DNA from: JAANXG01 sp963731035
GTDB taxonomy: Bacteria > Pseudomonadota > Gammaproteobacteria > Arenicellales > JAANXG01
Reading direction: 5' to 3'
NCBI GenBank assembly: GCA_963731035.1
Contig: CAVSUY010000015.1
Location: 70,003-134,002, forward strand
Length of the DNA stretch: 64,000 nt
The position numbers were made by a program, and so were the translations under genes. Below are positions 37,820-46,401 of this stretch, piece by piece. Every line of letters starts with the position of its first letter. Within the stretch, counting starts at the first letter, position 1. The notes under the pieces were generated by a model. The model had not been told where the DNA came from. It worked only from the letters and a program-made list of their open reading frames with translations, and ran no database searches.

Positions 37820-39369
37820 TATTCGAGTTCAGCCCGCCTGAGTATGAGTTGATCGGGTCGTATACCACAGGCAAGTATAACCAAAAAATACACCGCCGCA
37901 GCGGCCCCGATCCAGCCCGACAGGTACAGCGCGCGCTCGACGGTGCCACGAGCCGCCCACTCGTCCGGGCTGGCGACGCCCCAGATCAACACCGCCGACA
38001 TGGCAATGCCCGCAGCACCGACTTTGGACAGAAACTTAATCCACCCGGGGCGGGGTTTGAAGATCCCCTCCTGCATCAGCAGGTGCAGCAGAAGCAGCGC
38101 ATTAACCCAGGCGGCCAGCGACGTTGCCAGCGCAAGACCGGTGTGCCGCATGGGCGAAACCAGGATCAGGCTGAGGATGATGTTGACCACCATGGACACC
38201 GCCGCCACCTTGACCGGAGTCTTGGTGTCCTGGCGGGCGAAGAATCCGGGCGCCAGTACCTTCACCATGACGAAAGCGGCAAGCCCCACCGCATAGGCTA
38301 CCAGGGCGAAGGACATCATGCGAACGTCGTCCGGTGTCGTGCTTCCGTGCAGGAACAGGGTGCTCAGAATCGGAGCCGCCATCAGGATCAATCCGATCAT
38401 CGCAGGAACCGAAATCAGACACACCCAGCGCAGCGACCAATCGAGCATCTCGGAGAATGCCTCGCCATGCCCTCTGGAGTGGAGCTTCGACAGGCTCGGC
38501 AACATTACCGTAGCCAGTGCGATCCCGAACACACCGAGGGGAAACTCCATGATTCTGTCGGAGTAGTACAGCCACGACACGCTGCCGGTTACCAGAAAGG
38601 ACGCCAGCAGCGTACCCACCAGAATGTTGATCTGGGCGACGGATACACCGAACATCGCCGGCAGCATGAGCCGGAATACCCGGCGCACGCCCTCGTCCCG
38701 GATACTGGGGCGGGGAAAAGGCAACGCGCCCTCTCGGCGCAGGAACGGCACCTGGAACGCGAGCTGCAACAGCCCCGCCGCCAACACACCAATGGACACT
38801 CCCACCGCCGCGTTCGGGGCGAGCGGAACCACCCACAGGGCGGCCGCGATCATGCACAGATTGAGAAACACCGGCGTCACCGCCGGAACCCCGAAGCGCC
38901 CACAGGTATTGAGAATGCCGGCCGACATGGCCACCAGAGAGATGAACAGCAGGTAGGGAAACGTGAGGCGCAGCGAATCCACGGTTATGCTGAACTTGTC
39001 CGGCTCGTCTATGTAGCCCGGCGCGATCACCGTTACGAATTCCGGTGCCGCCCACAGTCCGAGCAGCGTCAGGATCACCAGGATTGCGCCCAGCATGCCG
39101 GTCATGTGGTCGAGAAACGCTCCCGCGTCCTCCGCGCTGCCCTGCTCGCGGAACTCCGAATACACCGGTATGAAGGCCTGGGAGAACGCGCCTTCAGCGA
39201 ATATTCGGCGGAAAAAATTGGGAATACGGAAAGCGACGAAAAACGCGTCGGCCATCAATCCGGCGCCCATGACGTTGGCAAACACGATATCCCGTACCAG
39301 TCCGCTGACCCGTGAGACCAGGGTCATGGCGGCAACCACCAGCGTCGATTTCAAAAGCTTGCGCGACAT
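37819..39369 (-). CDS. murJ: Lipid II flippase MurJ
   Basis: MurJ moves lipid II across the inner membrane for peptidoglycan synthesis. The 516 residues contain about 14 hydrophobic helices of the MOP/MviN family. Landmarks are LVSRVSGLVRDIVFANVMGAG near the N-terminus, FRIPNFFRRIFAEGAFSQAFIPVY, and PLGVFGIALATVMLPSLSKLHSRG. It is the first gene of the murJ-DUF2203-ribF-ileS-lspA series. rpsT lies upstream on the same strand, with a terminator in between. Confidence 0.96.
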   Translation of the reverse strand: MSRKLLKSTLVVAAMTLVSRVSGLVRDIVFANVMGAGLMADAFFVAFRIPNFFRRIFAEGAFSQAFIPVYSEFREQGSAEDAGAFLDHMTGMLGAILVILTLLGLWAAPEFVTVIAPGYIDEPDKFSITVDSLRLTFPYLLFISLVAMSAGILNTCGRFGVPAVTPVFLNLCMIAAALWVVPLAPNAAVGVSIGVLAAGLLQLAFQVPFLRREGALPFPRPSIRDEGVRRVFRLMLPAMFGVSVAQINILVGTLLASFLVTGSVSWLYYSDRIMEFPLGVFGIALATVMLPSLSKLHSRGHGEAFSEMLDWSLRWVCLISVPAMIGLILMAAPILSTLFLHGSTTPDDVRMMSFALVAYAVGLAAFVMVKVLAPGFFARQDTKTPVKVAAVSMVVNIILSLILVSPMRHTGLALATSLAAWVNALLLLHLLMQEGIFKPRPGWIKFLSKVGAAGIAMSAVLIWGVASPDEWAARGTVERALYLSGWIGAAAAVYFLVILACGIRPDQLILRRAELE

Positions 39370-39454
39370 GCCGCTTGTGTTTAGCTCCGGCTGACGATCT
39401 GCAGACGCCGGCTACTATAAAGGAAATTCGCGAGCGATCTCAGATGTGGACAGC

Positions 39455-39480
39455 AAAACGCCCGGCACTGGCCGGGCGTT
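39455..39480 (-). terminator. Rho-independent terminator after rpsT
   Basis: A perfect 10-bp stem (AACGCCCGGC / GCCGGGCGTT) with a 4-nt loop is followed on the minus strand by TTGC, so the U-tract is short but the stem is strong. It lies 29 bp after the rpsT stop codon. Confidence 0.8.
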
Positions 39481-39509
39481 CTGGAAAAACTCGATTTGGA
39501 GACCGTGGA

Positions 39510-39779
39510 TCAGCCGGCGCTGATGCTGCGCACCCGCCGGTTCAGACGGGATTTCAGGCGCGCCGCGCGATTGCGGTGATGATGGCCCTGGTGCACCGCT
39601 TTGTCGATCAGGGACGTGGCCCGCTGGTAGGCGGCGCGCGCGCCCTCGGAATTGTTCTCGCGGACCTGCTTCAACACTTCCCGGATGGACGTGCGGACCG
39701 TCGAGCGCTGGGGCCCGTTGTGAAGGCGCCGCGCCTCATTCTGCCTGGCCCGTTTGCGTGCTTGTGGTGAGTTCGCCAA
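39510..39779 (-). CDS. rpsT: 30S ribosomal protein S20
   Basis: An 89-residue basic protein binding 16S rRNA. It starts MANSPQARKRARQNEARRL and contains STVRTSIREVLKQV, SLIDKAVHQGHHHRNRAARLKSRLNRRV, matching S20 along its whole length. It is monocistronic with its own terminator downstream. The 290-bp region upstream holds palindromic repeats but no gene. Confidence 0.98.
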   Translation of the reverse strand: MANSPQARKRARQNEARRLHNGPQRSTVRTSIREVLKQVRENNSEGARAAYQRATSLIDKAVHQGHHHRNRAARLKSRLNRRVRSISAG

Positions 39780-39863
39780 TGCTCTTGCCGGTATTCAACT
39801 GAGAGGGGGCGCAAATATCCATTTTTTGCCCTGCCGTGTCAAGGCACCCCCTGGACGAAAGGT

Positions 39864-40025
39864 CCCCTCTCCCGCCCGCGGGAGAGGGATAGGGTGAGGG
39901 CAATGGATATTAGCCTCGACACGAAACCGCGTGGTAATCCACGATGCCGCGTAACCGGGAAGGGCGAGAACGCGAAGCTCGCTCCTATTCCCCTCACCCC
40001 AACCCTCTCCCCAGAGGGGAGAGGG
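39864..40025. repeat. Two copies of the CCCTCTCCC palindrome family upstream of rpsT
   Basis: Copies at about 39864-39888 (CCCTCTCCCGCCCGCGGGAGAGGG) and 40003-40025 (inner CTCCCCAGAGGGGAG) are in the rpsT-proB gap. Both neighbours carry CCCTCACCC-type flanks. The stretch AACCGGGAAGGGCG also occurs near 33310, so a larger composite repeat is shared between the two loci. No gene seen in 39780-40070. Confidence 0.85.
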
Positions 40026-40070
40026 GGGATGTATACGAGAGTTTGAAACGGGTTCAATCCCTGCCCGCCC

Positions 40071-41192
40071 CTACAACACCACCATGTTGTCGCGGTGAAT
40101 GAGCTCCGGCTCGTCGATGTAGCCCAGGATCGCCTCGATGCGGCTACTGGGCTCGCCAATGATCCGGCGGGCCTCATCCGCCGAATAATTCACCAGACCA
40201 CGGGCGATCTCCGCGCCGTTCTCGTCCTCGCACACCAGCAGGTCGCCGCGGTCGAAGCGGCCCCGCACCTCAGTGACCCCCACCGGCAACAGGCTGCGGC
40301 CCGCCCGGCGCAGGACCTCCACCGCGCCGGCATCCAGACGCAGCGTGCCCTGGGCCGTCAGCCGGCCGGCGAGCCACTGCTTGCGCGCCGCCAACCGGCC
40401 TTTGCTGGGGGTCAGCAGGGTACCCAACGCCTCTCCCGCGCTCAGGCGCACCAGCACGTCGTCGGTCTTGCCGGAGCAAATGACGGTCGCGGCGCCGGAA
40501 CGCGCCGCCTTTTCGGCCGCCGTCAACTTGGTCACCATGCCGCCCCGCCCCAGCGCGCTGCCCGGCCCAGCCATGGCTTTCAGGCTCTCGTCCCCGGCCG
40601 TGCCGCGCTCCACCAGCCGCGCCTGCGGATTGCTTCGCGGGTCGGCTTCGAACAGCCCCGCCTGGTCCGTGAGGATCACCAGCAGGTCGGCATCGCTGAT
40701 GTTCGCCACCGCCGCGGCCAGCGTGTCGTTGTCGCCGAAGCGGATCTCGTCGGTGACGACGGTGTCGTTCTCGTTCACCACCGGAACCACCTTCAACTCC
40801 AGCAGGGAGCGCAGCGTGCTTCGGGCGTTGAGGTAACGGTGGCGGTCGGACAAGTCGCCTCCCGTAAGCAGCATCTGCGCGGTGCGGATACCGAAACGCT
40901 GAAAAGCGGACTCGTACAACTGCACCAGACCCATCTGCCCCACCGCCGCGGCGGCCTGCAGGCGGTGAATCTCGCGGGGCCGGGTCCGCCAGCCGAGGCG
41001 GTGCATGCCCTCTACAATGGAACCCGAGGAAACCAGCACCACTTCCAGGTCCTGCTCACGCAGGGCCACGATTTGTCTGATCCAGCGGTCGACGAGTTCA
41101 GCGTTCAAGCCGCTCTCCCGGTCCGTGAGCAGCGCACTGCCGATCTTGATCACCCAGCGGCGCGACGCCTTGACCTGTTTCCGAACGCTCAC
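40071..41192 (-). CDS. proB: Glutamate 5-kinase
   Basis: First step of proline synthesis: glutamate to glutamyl-5-phosphate. The 373-residue protein has the amino-acid-kinase domain (VIKIGSALLTDRESGLN, VLVSSGSIVEGM, NENDTVVTDEIRFGDND, LLVILTDQAGLFEADPR, GRGGMVTKLTAAEKAARSG) and a C-terminal PUA domain (about 275-360), as in E. coli ProB. It overlaps obgE by 4 bp and ends the rplU-rpmA-obgE-proB cluster. proA is not in the window. Confidence 0.96.
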   Translation of the reverse strand: MSVRKQVKASRRWVIKIGSALLTDRESGLNAELVDRWIRQIVALREQDLEVVLVSSGSIVEGMHRLGWRTRPREIHRLQAAAAVGQMGLVQLYESAFQRFGIRTAQMLLTGGDLSDRHRYLNARSTLRSLLELKVVPVVNENDTVVTDEIRFGDNDTLAAAVANISDADLLVILTDQAGLFEADPRSNPQARLVERGTAGDESLKAMAGPGSALGRGGMVTKLTAAEKAARSGAATVICSGKTDDVLVRLSAGEALGTLLTPSKGRLAARKQWLAGRLTAQGTLRLDAGAVEVLRRAGRSLLPVGVTEVRGRFDRGDLLVCEDENGAEIARGLVNYSADEARRIIGEPSSRIEAILGYIDEPELIHRDNMVVL

Positions 41193-42220
41193 GAGGCCCG
41201 CTCCCGCTCATTCTGTTCTTCCAGGAAATCCATTATCTGTCCGCACAGCAGCTCACAGCCCTCGCCGGATACGGCGCTGATCTCGAATACCGGGCCTTCC
41301 CAGGAGAGTGCCGTCACCAGATTCTCTCGTCTCTGCGCCCTGGCATCGGCGCCCAGGGCGTCTATCTTATTGAGCACCAGCCACCGCGGGCGCCTCGCCA
41401 GATCCTCGCTGAACGCTCTCAGTTCCGCCGCTACCGTCCGTACGTCCTCGGCGACATCGTGATGATCGTCGACAGGCGCCAGGTCCACCAGGTGCAGCAG
41501 CAGCCGGGTGCGGCTGAGATGGCGCAGGAACCTGGCGCCTAGGCCTGCGCCGCGGGAAGCGCCTTCAATAAGCCCGGGAATATCGGCCAGCACGAAGCTG
41601 CGCTCCGCTTCCACCCGCACCACGCCGAGATGGGGATACAAGGTGGTGAACGGATAGTCCGCCACCTTCGGCCGGGCCTGACTCACGGCGCACAGGAGAG
41701 TCGATTTGCCGGCATTGGGCAGGCCCAGCAGGCCGACATCCGCGAGCAGGCGCAGTTCCAGGCGCAGGACGCGCTGGTCTCCGGGCTTGCCGGGCGTCGT
41801 CCTGCGGGGGGCGCGATTGGTGCTGGACTTGAAGTGGGTGTTGCCCAGGCCACCCTGGCCACCCGCCGCCACGATGACCGGCGCGTCCGTGGATAACACG
41901 TCCGCGATCAGCTCGCCGGATTGAGCATCCCGTACCAGCGTTCCGGGCGGTACGCGGATGTAAAGATCCTTACCGCTTCGCCCGGTCTTGTCCCGGCCCA
42001 TGCCAGGCCGGCCGTTCTCCGCCTGAAAGCGGCGCGTGTAGCGAAAGTCAGACAGCGTATTGAGCCCTTCCGCCGCCACCAGGTACACGCTGGCGCCCCG
42101 GCCGCCGTCGCCGCCATCCGGGCCGCCTTTGGGAATGAACTTCTCGCGGCGGAAGCTGAGACAGCCGTTGCCGCCCTTGCCGGCTTGCACCGTGACCTCG
42201 GCCTCATCGACGAATTTCAT
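41189..42220 (-). CDS. obgE: Ribosome-associated GTPase ObgE/CgtA
   Basis: An essential GTPase for 50S assembly. The 343-residue protein has the Gly-rich Obg fold (about 1-158, MKFVDEAEVTVQAGKGGNG, GGPDGGDGGRG) and a G domain with G1 GLPNAGKSTL, G3 DIPGLIEGASRGAG, G4 NKIDALG and G5 ISAVSGEG. The long C-terminal OCT extension of some orthologues is absent, as in most gammaproteobacteria. It lies downstream of rpmA behind a hairpin terminator. Confidence 0.97.
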   Translation of the reverse strand: MKFVDEAEVTVQAGKGGNGCLSFRREKFIPKGGPDGGDGGRGASVYLVAAEGLNTLSDFRYTRRFQAENGRPGMGRDKTGRSGKDLYIRVPPGTLVRDAQSGELIADVLSTDAPVIVAAGGQGGLGNTHFKSSTNRAPRRTTPGKPGDQRVLRLELRLLADVGLLGLPNAGKSTLLCAVSQARPKVADYPFTTLYPHLGVVRVEAERSFVLADIPGLIEGASRGAGLGARFLRHLSRTRLLLHLVDLAPVDDHHDVAEDVRTVAAELRAFSEDLARRPRWLVLNKIDALGADARAQRRENLVTALSWEGPVFEISAVSGEGCELLCGQIMDFLEEQNERERAS

Positions 42221-42261
42221 GTGCGCGGCCGGTGGTAAGCGTTGGTTGAAGGCATACCGAG

Positions 42262-42295
42262 AAAAAGAAAACCCCGCCTGTTTCCAGAGCGGGGT
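42262..42295 (-). terminator. Intrinsic terminator/attenuator between rpmA and obgE
   Basis: On the minus strand a 7-bp GC stem (ACCCCGC / GCGGGGT) is followed by TTTCTTTTTC, a convincing U-rich tail. Since obgE and proB lie beyond it, it probably attenuates ribosomal-protein transcription and does not fully separate the genes. Confidence 0.8.
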
Positions 42296-42323
42296 CTTGT
42301 CTGTGCTTCGCCCGAGTTGGGGT

Positions 42324-42581
42324 TCAGGCCGAGACCACGCTCACCCACTTTCGTTTCTGCGGGCCCTTCACTTTGAATTCCACCACGCCATCGGCCGTAG
42401 CGAACAGGGTGAAATCCCTGCCCATCCCAACATTGGTGCCGGGGTGGAAAGTGCTGCCGCGCTGGCGCACGATGATATTGCCGGCCGTGACCTTCTGGCC
42501 CGCGAATAACTTCACGCCCAGGCGCTTGGCGATCGAATCGCGGCCGTTTCTCGAACTGCCGCCTGCTTTCTTATGAGCCAT
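42324..42581 (-). CDS. rpmA: 50S ribosomal protein L27
   Basis: An 85-residue protein reaching the peptidyl-transferase centre. It begins MAHKKAGGSSRNGRDSIAKR and has the diagnostic VKLFAGQKVTAGNIIVRQRG and FHPGTNVGMGRDFTLFA. Its start follows the rplU stop by 14 bp, the standard L21-L27 order. Confidence 0.98.
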   Translation of the reverse strand: MAHKKAGGSSRNGRDSIAKRLGVKLFAGQKVTAGNIIVRQRGSTFHPGTNVGMGRDFTLFATADGVVEFKVKGPQKRKWVSVVSA

Positions 42582-42595
42582 GATAGCCTCTCTCG

Positions 42596-43216
42596 TTACT
42601 TCCCGATCAGTTTCTTGGCCTGTCCGACCCAGTCGTCCCGCTCGGCGCGGGCCTTGATGCTCAGCTCGGCGTCAAGCCGGTCGATGTCCTCGGCAGTCCA
42701 CGCGGCGATCTGCGCCAGCGACGTCACGCCGGCATCGTGCAGCTTCTCCGCCAGCACCGGACCCACGCCCGTGAGTTGGGTGAGATCAGCGCTGGAATCG
42801 GATTCCGCGGCCTTCCCGGCCTGGGTCTTGGTCTCCGCCTGAGCCTCGTCCTTGGGCTGGGTGGCGGCTTGCTTGCCCGCCGCCTTCTTGGGGGCCGCAG
42901 CCTTTCCGGCTCCGATACTCGTAATTTCGAGCTCGGTGTAGTTCTGACGGTGCCCGGCGTGCTGGCGCGAATTCTGACGGCGGCGGAACTTCAATATCCG
43001 GACTTTCGCGCCGCGCCCGTGCTGAAGGACCGTCGCCTCGACGGTGGCTCCCGTGTACGGCGCCCCGACCTCGATCTTGTCTCCGTCGGCCACCAGCAGT
43101 ACCTTCTCCAGCTGCACCTGGCTGCCGGGCTCGGCCCGCAGGCTCTCAACCTTGACACGATCGCCGACGGCCACGCGATACTGCTTGCCGCCGCTTTCGA
43201 TCACCGCATACATCAT
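42596..43216 (-). CDS. rplU: 50S ribosomal protein L21 with a C-terminal helix-hairpin-helix extension
   Basis: Residues about 1-104 are a normal L21 (MYAVIESGGKQYRVAVGDR, LEKVLLVADGD, ILKFRRRQNSRQHAGHRQNYT). After an Ala/Lys/Gln-rich linker (about 105-145) comes a ~55-residue domain with LTQLTGVGPVLAEKLHDAGV, typical of helix-hairpin-helix DNA/RNA-binding modules, and ERDDWVGQAKKLIG at the end. Total length is 206, twice the common L21. Long L21 forms with such a tail are known in alphaproteobacteria and some others. An ATG-ATG start follows GGAG; the second ATG gives the usual MYAV start. Confidence 0.95.
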   Translation of the reverse strand: MMYAVIESGGKQYRVAVGDRVKVESLRAEPGSQVQLEKVLLVADGDKIEVGAPYTGATVEATVLQHGRGAKVRILKFRRRQNSRQHAGHRQNYTELEITSIGAGKAAAPKKAAGKQAATQPKDEAQAETKTQAGKAAESDSSADLTQLTGVGPVLAEKLHDAGVTSLAQIAAWTAEDIDRLDAELSIKARAERDDWVGQAKKLIGK

Positions 43217-43396
43217 TGATTCTCCAGGAATATTTAGGCCGGGACCGGTTCTGTCCCGAGGGGGAGCGCGCGATTTTATCCATCGCGCTGACCCAGGTCA
43301 ATTCAATCCGTCGGGAGGCCATTTTCCGGTTGCAGTTTGGAATCAACCCCGGCATTCTCTGGTCGAAACAGCCATCCAGAACAAGCGCTTCTACCC

Positions 43397-44413
43397 TTGA
43401 CTATCCGATCCGCCCCCATAAAAACCGCCGAGCACGGCGGCCGGGCCGCGCTGGCCGGCATCGTGGAGCTGGTAGACGAGGACATGCAGGGCGTGAATCG
43501 TCTCATCGCCGAGCGGCTCAGGTCCGATATCGTCCTGATCAACCAGCTGGCCTCCTACATTATCAACAGTGGCGGCAAGCGGTTGCGCCCCGTCACCGTG
43601 CTGCTGTCGGCGGGGGCCTGCCAGCAGAAGAGCGACGCCCATATCAACCTGGCAGCCATTGTCGAGTTCATCCACACCGCCACCCTGCTCCATGACGACG
43701 TGGTGGACGATTCCGACATGCGCCGGGGCCGGGCCACCGCCAACGAGCTGTGGGGCAACTCGGCCAGCGTCCTGGTCGGTGATTTCCTGTATTCGCGCTC
43801 CTTCGAGATGATGGTGGAGATCGGCAGCATGCGGGTCATGGAGATCATGGCCAAAACCACCAACCAGATCGCCGAAGGTGAAGTGCTGCAGCTCATCAAC
43901 TGTGGCTCCCCGGACACCACCGAGGAACGCTACCTGGACACGATTCGCCGAAAGACCGCCAAGCTGTTCGAGTCGGCCGCCCAACTCGGCGCCGTGGCCA
44001 GCAACCAGTCTTCCGGGGTTGAGCACGCCATGGCCCGCTACGGCCTGCATCTGGGGACCGCCTTTCAGCTCATCGACGACGTTCTGGACTATGGATCGGA
44101 TTCCGAAGAGCTCGGCAAGAACATCGGCGACGACCTGGCCGAGGGCAAACCTACCCTACCCCTGATCAATGCCATGGCACGGGGCACTCCGGCCCAGAAA
44201 AAACTGCTGCGTGAGGCCATCCAGAACGGGGGCCTGGAATACATCGAAAAGGTCCAGGAAGCAATTGAATCCACGGGCTCCCTTGCGTACACTGCCCGCC
44301 GCGCGCGCGACGAGGCGGAGAAAGCCCAACTTGCCTTGTCCATCGTTCCCGAATCGCCCTATAAACGGGCGCTGATGGACTTGGCCTTGTTTGCCGTGGA
44401 GCGCAACTACTGA
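43397..44413 (+). CDS. ispB: Octaprenyl diphosphate synthase (polyprenyl synthetase)
   Basis: It makes the C40 side chain precursor of ubiquinone/menaquinone. The 338-residue protein has both Asp-rich motifs: LLHDDVVDDSDMRRG and LIDDVLDYG, plus GGKRLRPV and AEGKPTLPLI. The TTG at 43397 starts at a typical IspB position (LTIRSAPI...). The frame is open from 43337, but the upstream residues do not look conserved. It is divergent from rplU across 180 bp, the classical ispB/rplU arrangement in gammaproteobacteria. Confidence 0.95.
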   Translation: MTIRSAPIKTAEHGGRAALAGIVELVDEDMQGVNRLIAERLRSDIVLINQLASYIINSGGKRLRPVTVLLSAGACQQKSDAHINLAAIVEFIHTATLLHDDVVDDSDMRRGRATANELWGNSASVLVGDFLYSRSFEMMVEIGSMRVMEIMAKTTNQIAEGEVLQLINCGSPDTTEERYLDTIRRKTAKLFESAAQLGAVASNQSSGVEHAMARYGLHLGTAFQLIDDVLDYGSDSEELGKNIGDDLAEGKPTLPLINAMARGTPAQKKLLREAIQNGGLEYIEKVQEAIESTGSLAYTARRARDEAEKAQLALSIVPESPYKRALMDLALFAVERNY

Positions 44414-44453
44414 CTGGCCCGTCGCCGCCGTTGTGAGGAACGAAGCGCAGCCC

Positions 44454-44534
44454 CGGATTGTAGGAGCGGCTTCAGCCGCGATTAGCAGTATACGCGACGT
44501 CCCTGATCGCGGCTGAAGCCGCTCCTACAATCCG
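44454..44534. repeat. Inverted pair of REP cores after ispB
   Basis: REP cores at 44454-44482 and 44506-44534 face each other with 23 bp between, forming a BIME-like pair 40 bp beyond the ispB stop. It has the same arrangement and spacing as the pair at 19.3 kb. Confidence 0.92.
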
Positions 44535-44611
44535 GCAGGATAACGTCCTGAGGCTCGCAACGACACCGGCGCTGGCAAGCCAGATGCCGGCCGGAAGGAA
44601 AGACCTGAAAT

Positions 44612-44688
44612 CGGGGTGTAGCTCAGCCTGGTAGAGCACTGTCTTCGGGAGGCAGGGGCCGCGTGTTCGAATCACGCCACCCCGACCA
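44612..44688 (+). tRNA. tRNA-Pro(CGG), island integration target
   Basis: A 77-nt cloverleaf CGGGGTGTAGCTCAGCCTGG... ending CACCCCGACCA. Anticodon stem CTGTC/GGCAG around loop TTCGGGA gives anticodon CGG (Pro). The last 45 bases are duplicated downstream (47808 and, partly, 56162), the mark of integration by a tyrosine recombinase. Confidence 0.96.
44644..44688 (+). other. attachment site copy 1 (tRNA-Pro 3' end)
   Basis: These 45 bp, from the anticodon loop to the CCA end, are identical to 47808-47852. They bound island 1 on the left and keep the tRNA gene intact. Confidence 0.85.
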
Positions 44689-44714
44689 CAGTTGTTCCTT
44701 CAAATATAACTCAG

Positions 44715-46238
44715 TTATATGGTGCCGCCGACCAAGCCGCTCAGAAACTCTGTGAACGGCACAATATTCTGCTTCACACTCGCCTCCTCAAGCGCCGCCA
44801 GATAGGTCTCGCGCTGTTCGACCGGGACCACCGTCCATGGATAGCCGCCGGACGCCAGCATGACATTCATCAGGAATCGGCCCATCCGGCCGTTGCCGTC
44901 CATGTAGGGATGGATATAGACAAAAACGAAGTGACCGAGTACGACACGCACCGCCGAATCTTCTTCTTCACGAAGTAACTTAAAGAACGCAGGCATGCAA
45001 TCCCGTACCGCTTCATAGCGCGGCGGCACATGCATTGAGCGGCGGATATAAACCTGGTGATTGCGGTAGCCCGCGAGATCGGCAGGCCGCAGAAGACCGG
45101 CTGCGACGCTCGGGGCGAACAGCTCCCGATACCATTCGCTGTGATCGTTTTCGACCACGGCCCCGGCATCTTCACCGTCCAGCACTTTGCTGACGCTCTC
45201 CCGGACCACCTGAAAGGCTTGCCAGTAGCCGCGCGCGGCGAGAGCATCGCGGCGTTCACGATCTTCGTCATTGGCATCCGTATTCCAGTCACCGCTACGC
45301 ACACGCTCAATCAGCTCCGGGTTTACCTGGTAGCCTTCAATCGACAGCGAGTGATAGGCGTCTGTAACGTACACATCGTCAACACGCGCGAGATATTGTT
45401 TCGTGCCGCCCGCGACGCCTTTGGCTTCCGAGAACTTGCCCACAATGTCCGCACGCATTTGTTGCCACATCAGCCGTATGCGATTGACGTAGGGCGAGCG
45501 TTCGCGTGTGTCGATTGCAAAAGGTGCTTGCGCTTCGAATGGGTCTTCTTCGTAGACCTTGTAATCGGCCACACGCATTGTCTTGACGATTTCATCGGCA
45601 ATCTTGTCCTTACGGATATTTCGGAACGCGCCCGCAAGACGCCCGGCGATCTTGCTGTGGCCGCCCTCTAGCAGAACAGAAAGCACTTCCGAGGCGTCAC
45701 GTATCATTGACAGCGCCACACGCATGTCTGTCGGGTAGTGCCTAAACACGTTTGGTGCGGAGGCGACGAGCGCCGCCGGGACAGAGAACAAACGCAGCCC
45801 GCTTCTCTCTTCCGTCTGGCTGCGTTCGGGGAGTTCTGCCCGCACCTCAAAAAGCGACGTGCCGTGCGGCAGGCTTACCGGTTTATTGCCGGCCTTAGGG
45901 GCGCGCACGAGTAGTTGCGGCGGTACGGCCCAGTTTCCGGCATGAAGCAGCAGCGACTGCTCCGGGGAGAGGGACCAATCATCGCCGAACCGTTCGTTCA
46001 GATAGGCGGCACAGAAGTCCCAATACGAGGCGTACCAGGCGGTGCTCTCCCCTACGTCCTCATCCGGGCGCACCGGGACGTACCAGCCCTTCATGACCTT
46101 TTGCAGGAAGCCGTTTTTGAGCAAACGTTCGCGGTGGGTGCGACTCAGATCGCGGGAACGAATGGCCGCGCCGCGCTCGTCCTGCACGTGCCGCAGAGCC
46201 TGGAGGGATTCAGCCAGTTTTTCAGAAGGAGTCGCCAT
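44715..46238 (-). CDS. Fic family AMP-transferase with N-terminal winged-helix region
   Basis: From the ATG at 46238 the protein is 507 residues; the frame is open to 46331. The Fic motif is HPYMDGNGRMGRFLMN (consensus HPFxDGNGRxxR) near residue 465. The inhibitory motif [ST]xxxE[GN] is seen as SLSIEGYQ near 310, so this is probably a class II, self-inhibited AMPylator. The N-terminal ~100 residues (ESLQALRHVQDERGAAIRSRDLSRTHRERLLKNGFLQKV, WYVPVRP) look like a winged-helix DNA-binding domain of the AbiEi/antitoxin-like type. Lying at the tRNA-Pro integration site with an AT-rich repeat-bearing promoter region, it may be a toxin-like or defence factor. Targets are unknown. Confidence 0.85.
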   Translation of the reverse strand: MATPSEKLAESLQALRHVQDERGAAIRSRDLSRTHRERLLKNGFLQKVMKGWYVPVRPDEDVGESTAWYASYWDFCAAYLNERFGDDWSLSPEQSLLLHAGNWAVPPQLLVRAPKAGNKPVSLPHGTSLFEVRAELPERSQTEERSGLRLFSVPAALVASAPNVFRHYPTDMRVALSMIRDASEVLSVLLEGGHSKIAGRLAGAFRNIRKDKIADEIVKTMRVADYKVYEEDPFEAQAPFAIDTRERSPYVNRIRLMWQQMRADIVGKFSEAKGVAGGTKQYLARVDDVYVTDAYHSLSIEGYQVNPELIERVRSGDWNTDANDEDRERRDALAARGYWQAFQVVRESVSKVLDGEDAGAVVENDHSEWYRELFAPSVAAGLLRPADLAGYRNHQVYIRRSMHVPPRYEAVRDCMPAFFKLLREEEDSAVRVVLGHFVFVYIHPYMDGNGRMGRFLMNVMLASGGYPWTVVPVEQRETYLAALEEASVKQNIVPFTEFLSGLVGGTI

Positions 46239-46254
46239 GCTACCGTCTTTAGTC

Positions 46255-46400
46255 TCGCTAATTAGGTTTTCGTGTTCCCTTTCTATTAGGTTAATATGTT
46301 TTACTAGTTTAAGATTATTATGTCTACCCACAATTATCTTATTATGCTATACATTTATTAGGTTATTGTGTATATTTTAGCTTAACTAACTGAAATATAT
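46255..46400. repeat. AT-rich region with three ATTAGGTT direct repeats upstream of fic
   Basis: The 145 bp before the fic gene are far more AT-rich than the rest. They carry ATTAGGTT three times in the same orientation (about 46261, 46284 and 46357), each followed by TTCGTG, AATATG or ATTGTG. They could be operators for the Fic N-terminal DNA-binding domain; this is inference. Confidence 0.6.
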
Positions 46401-46401
46401 A

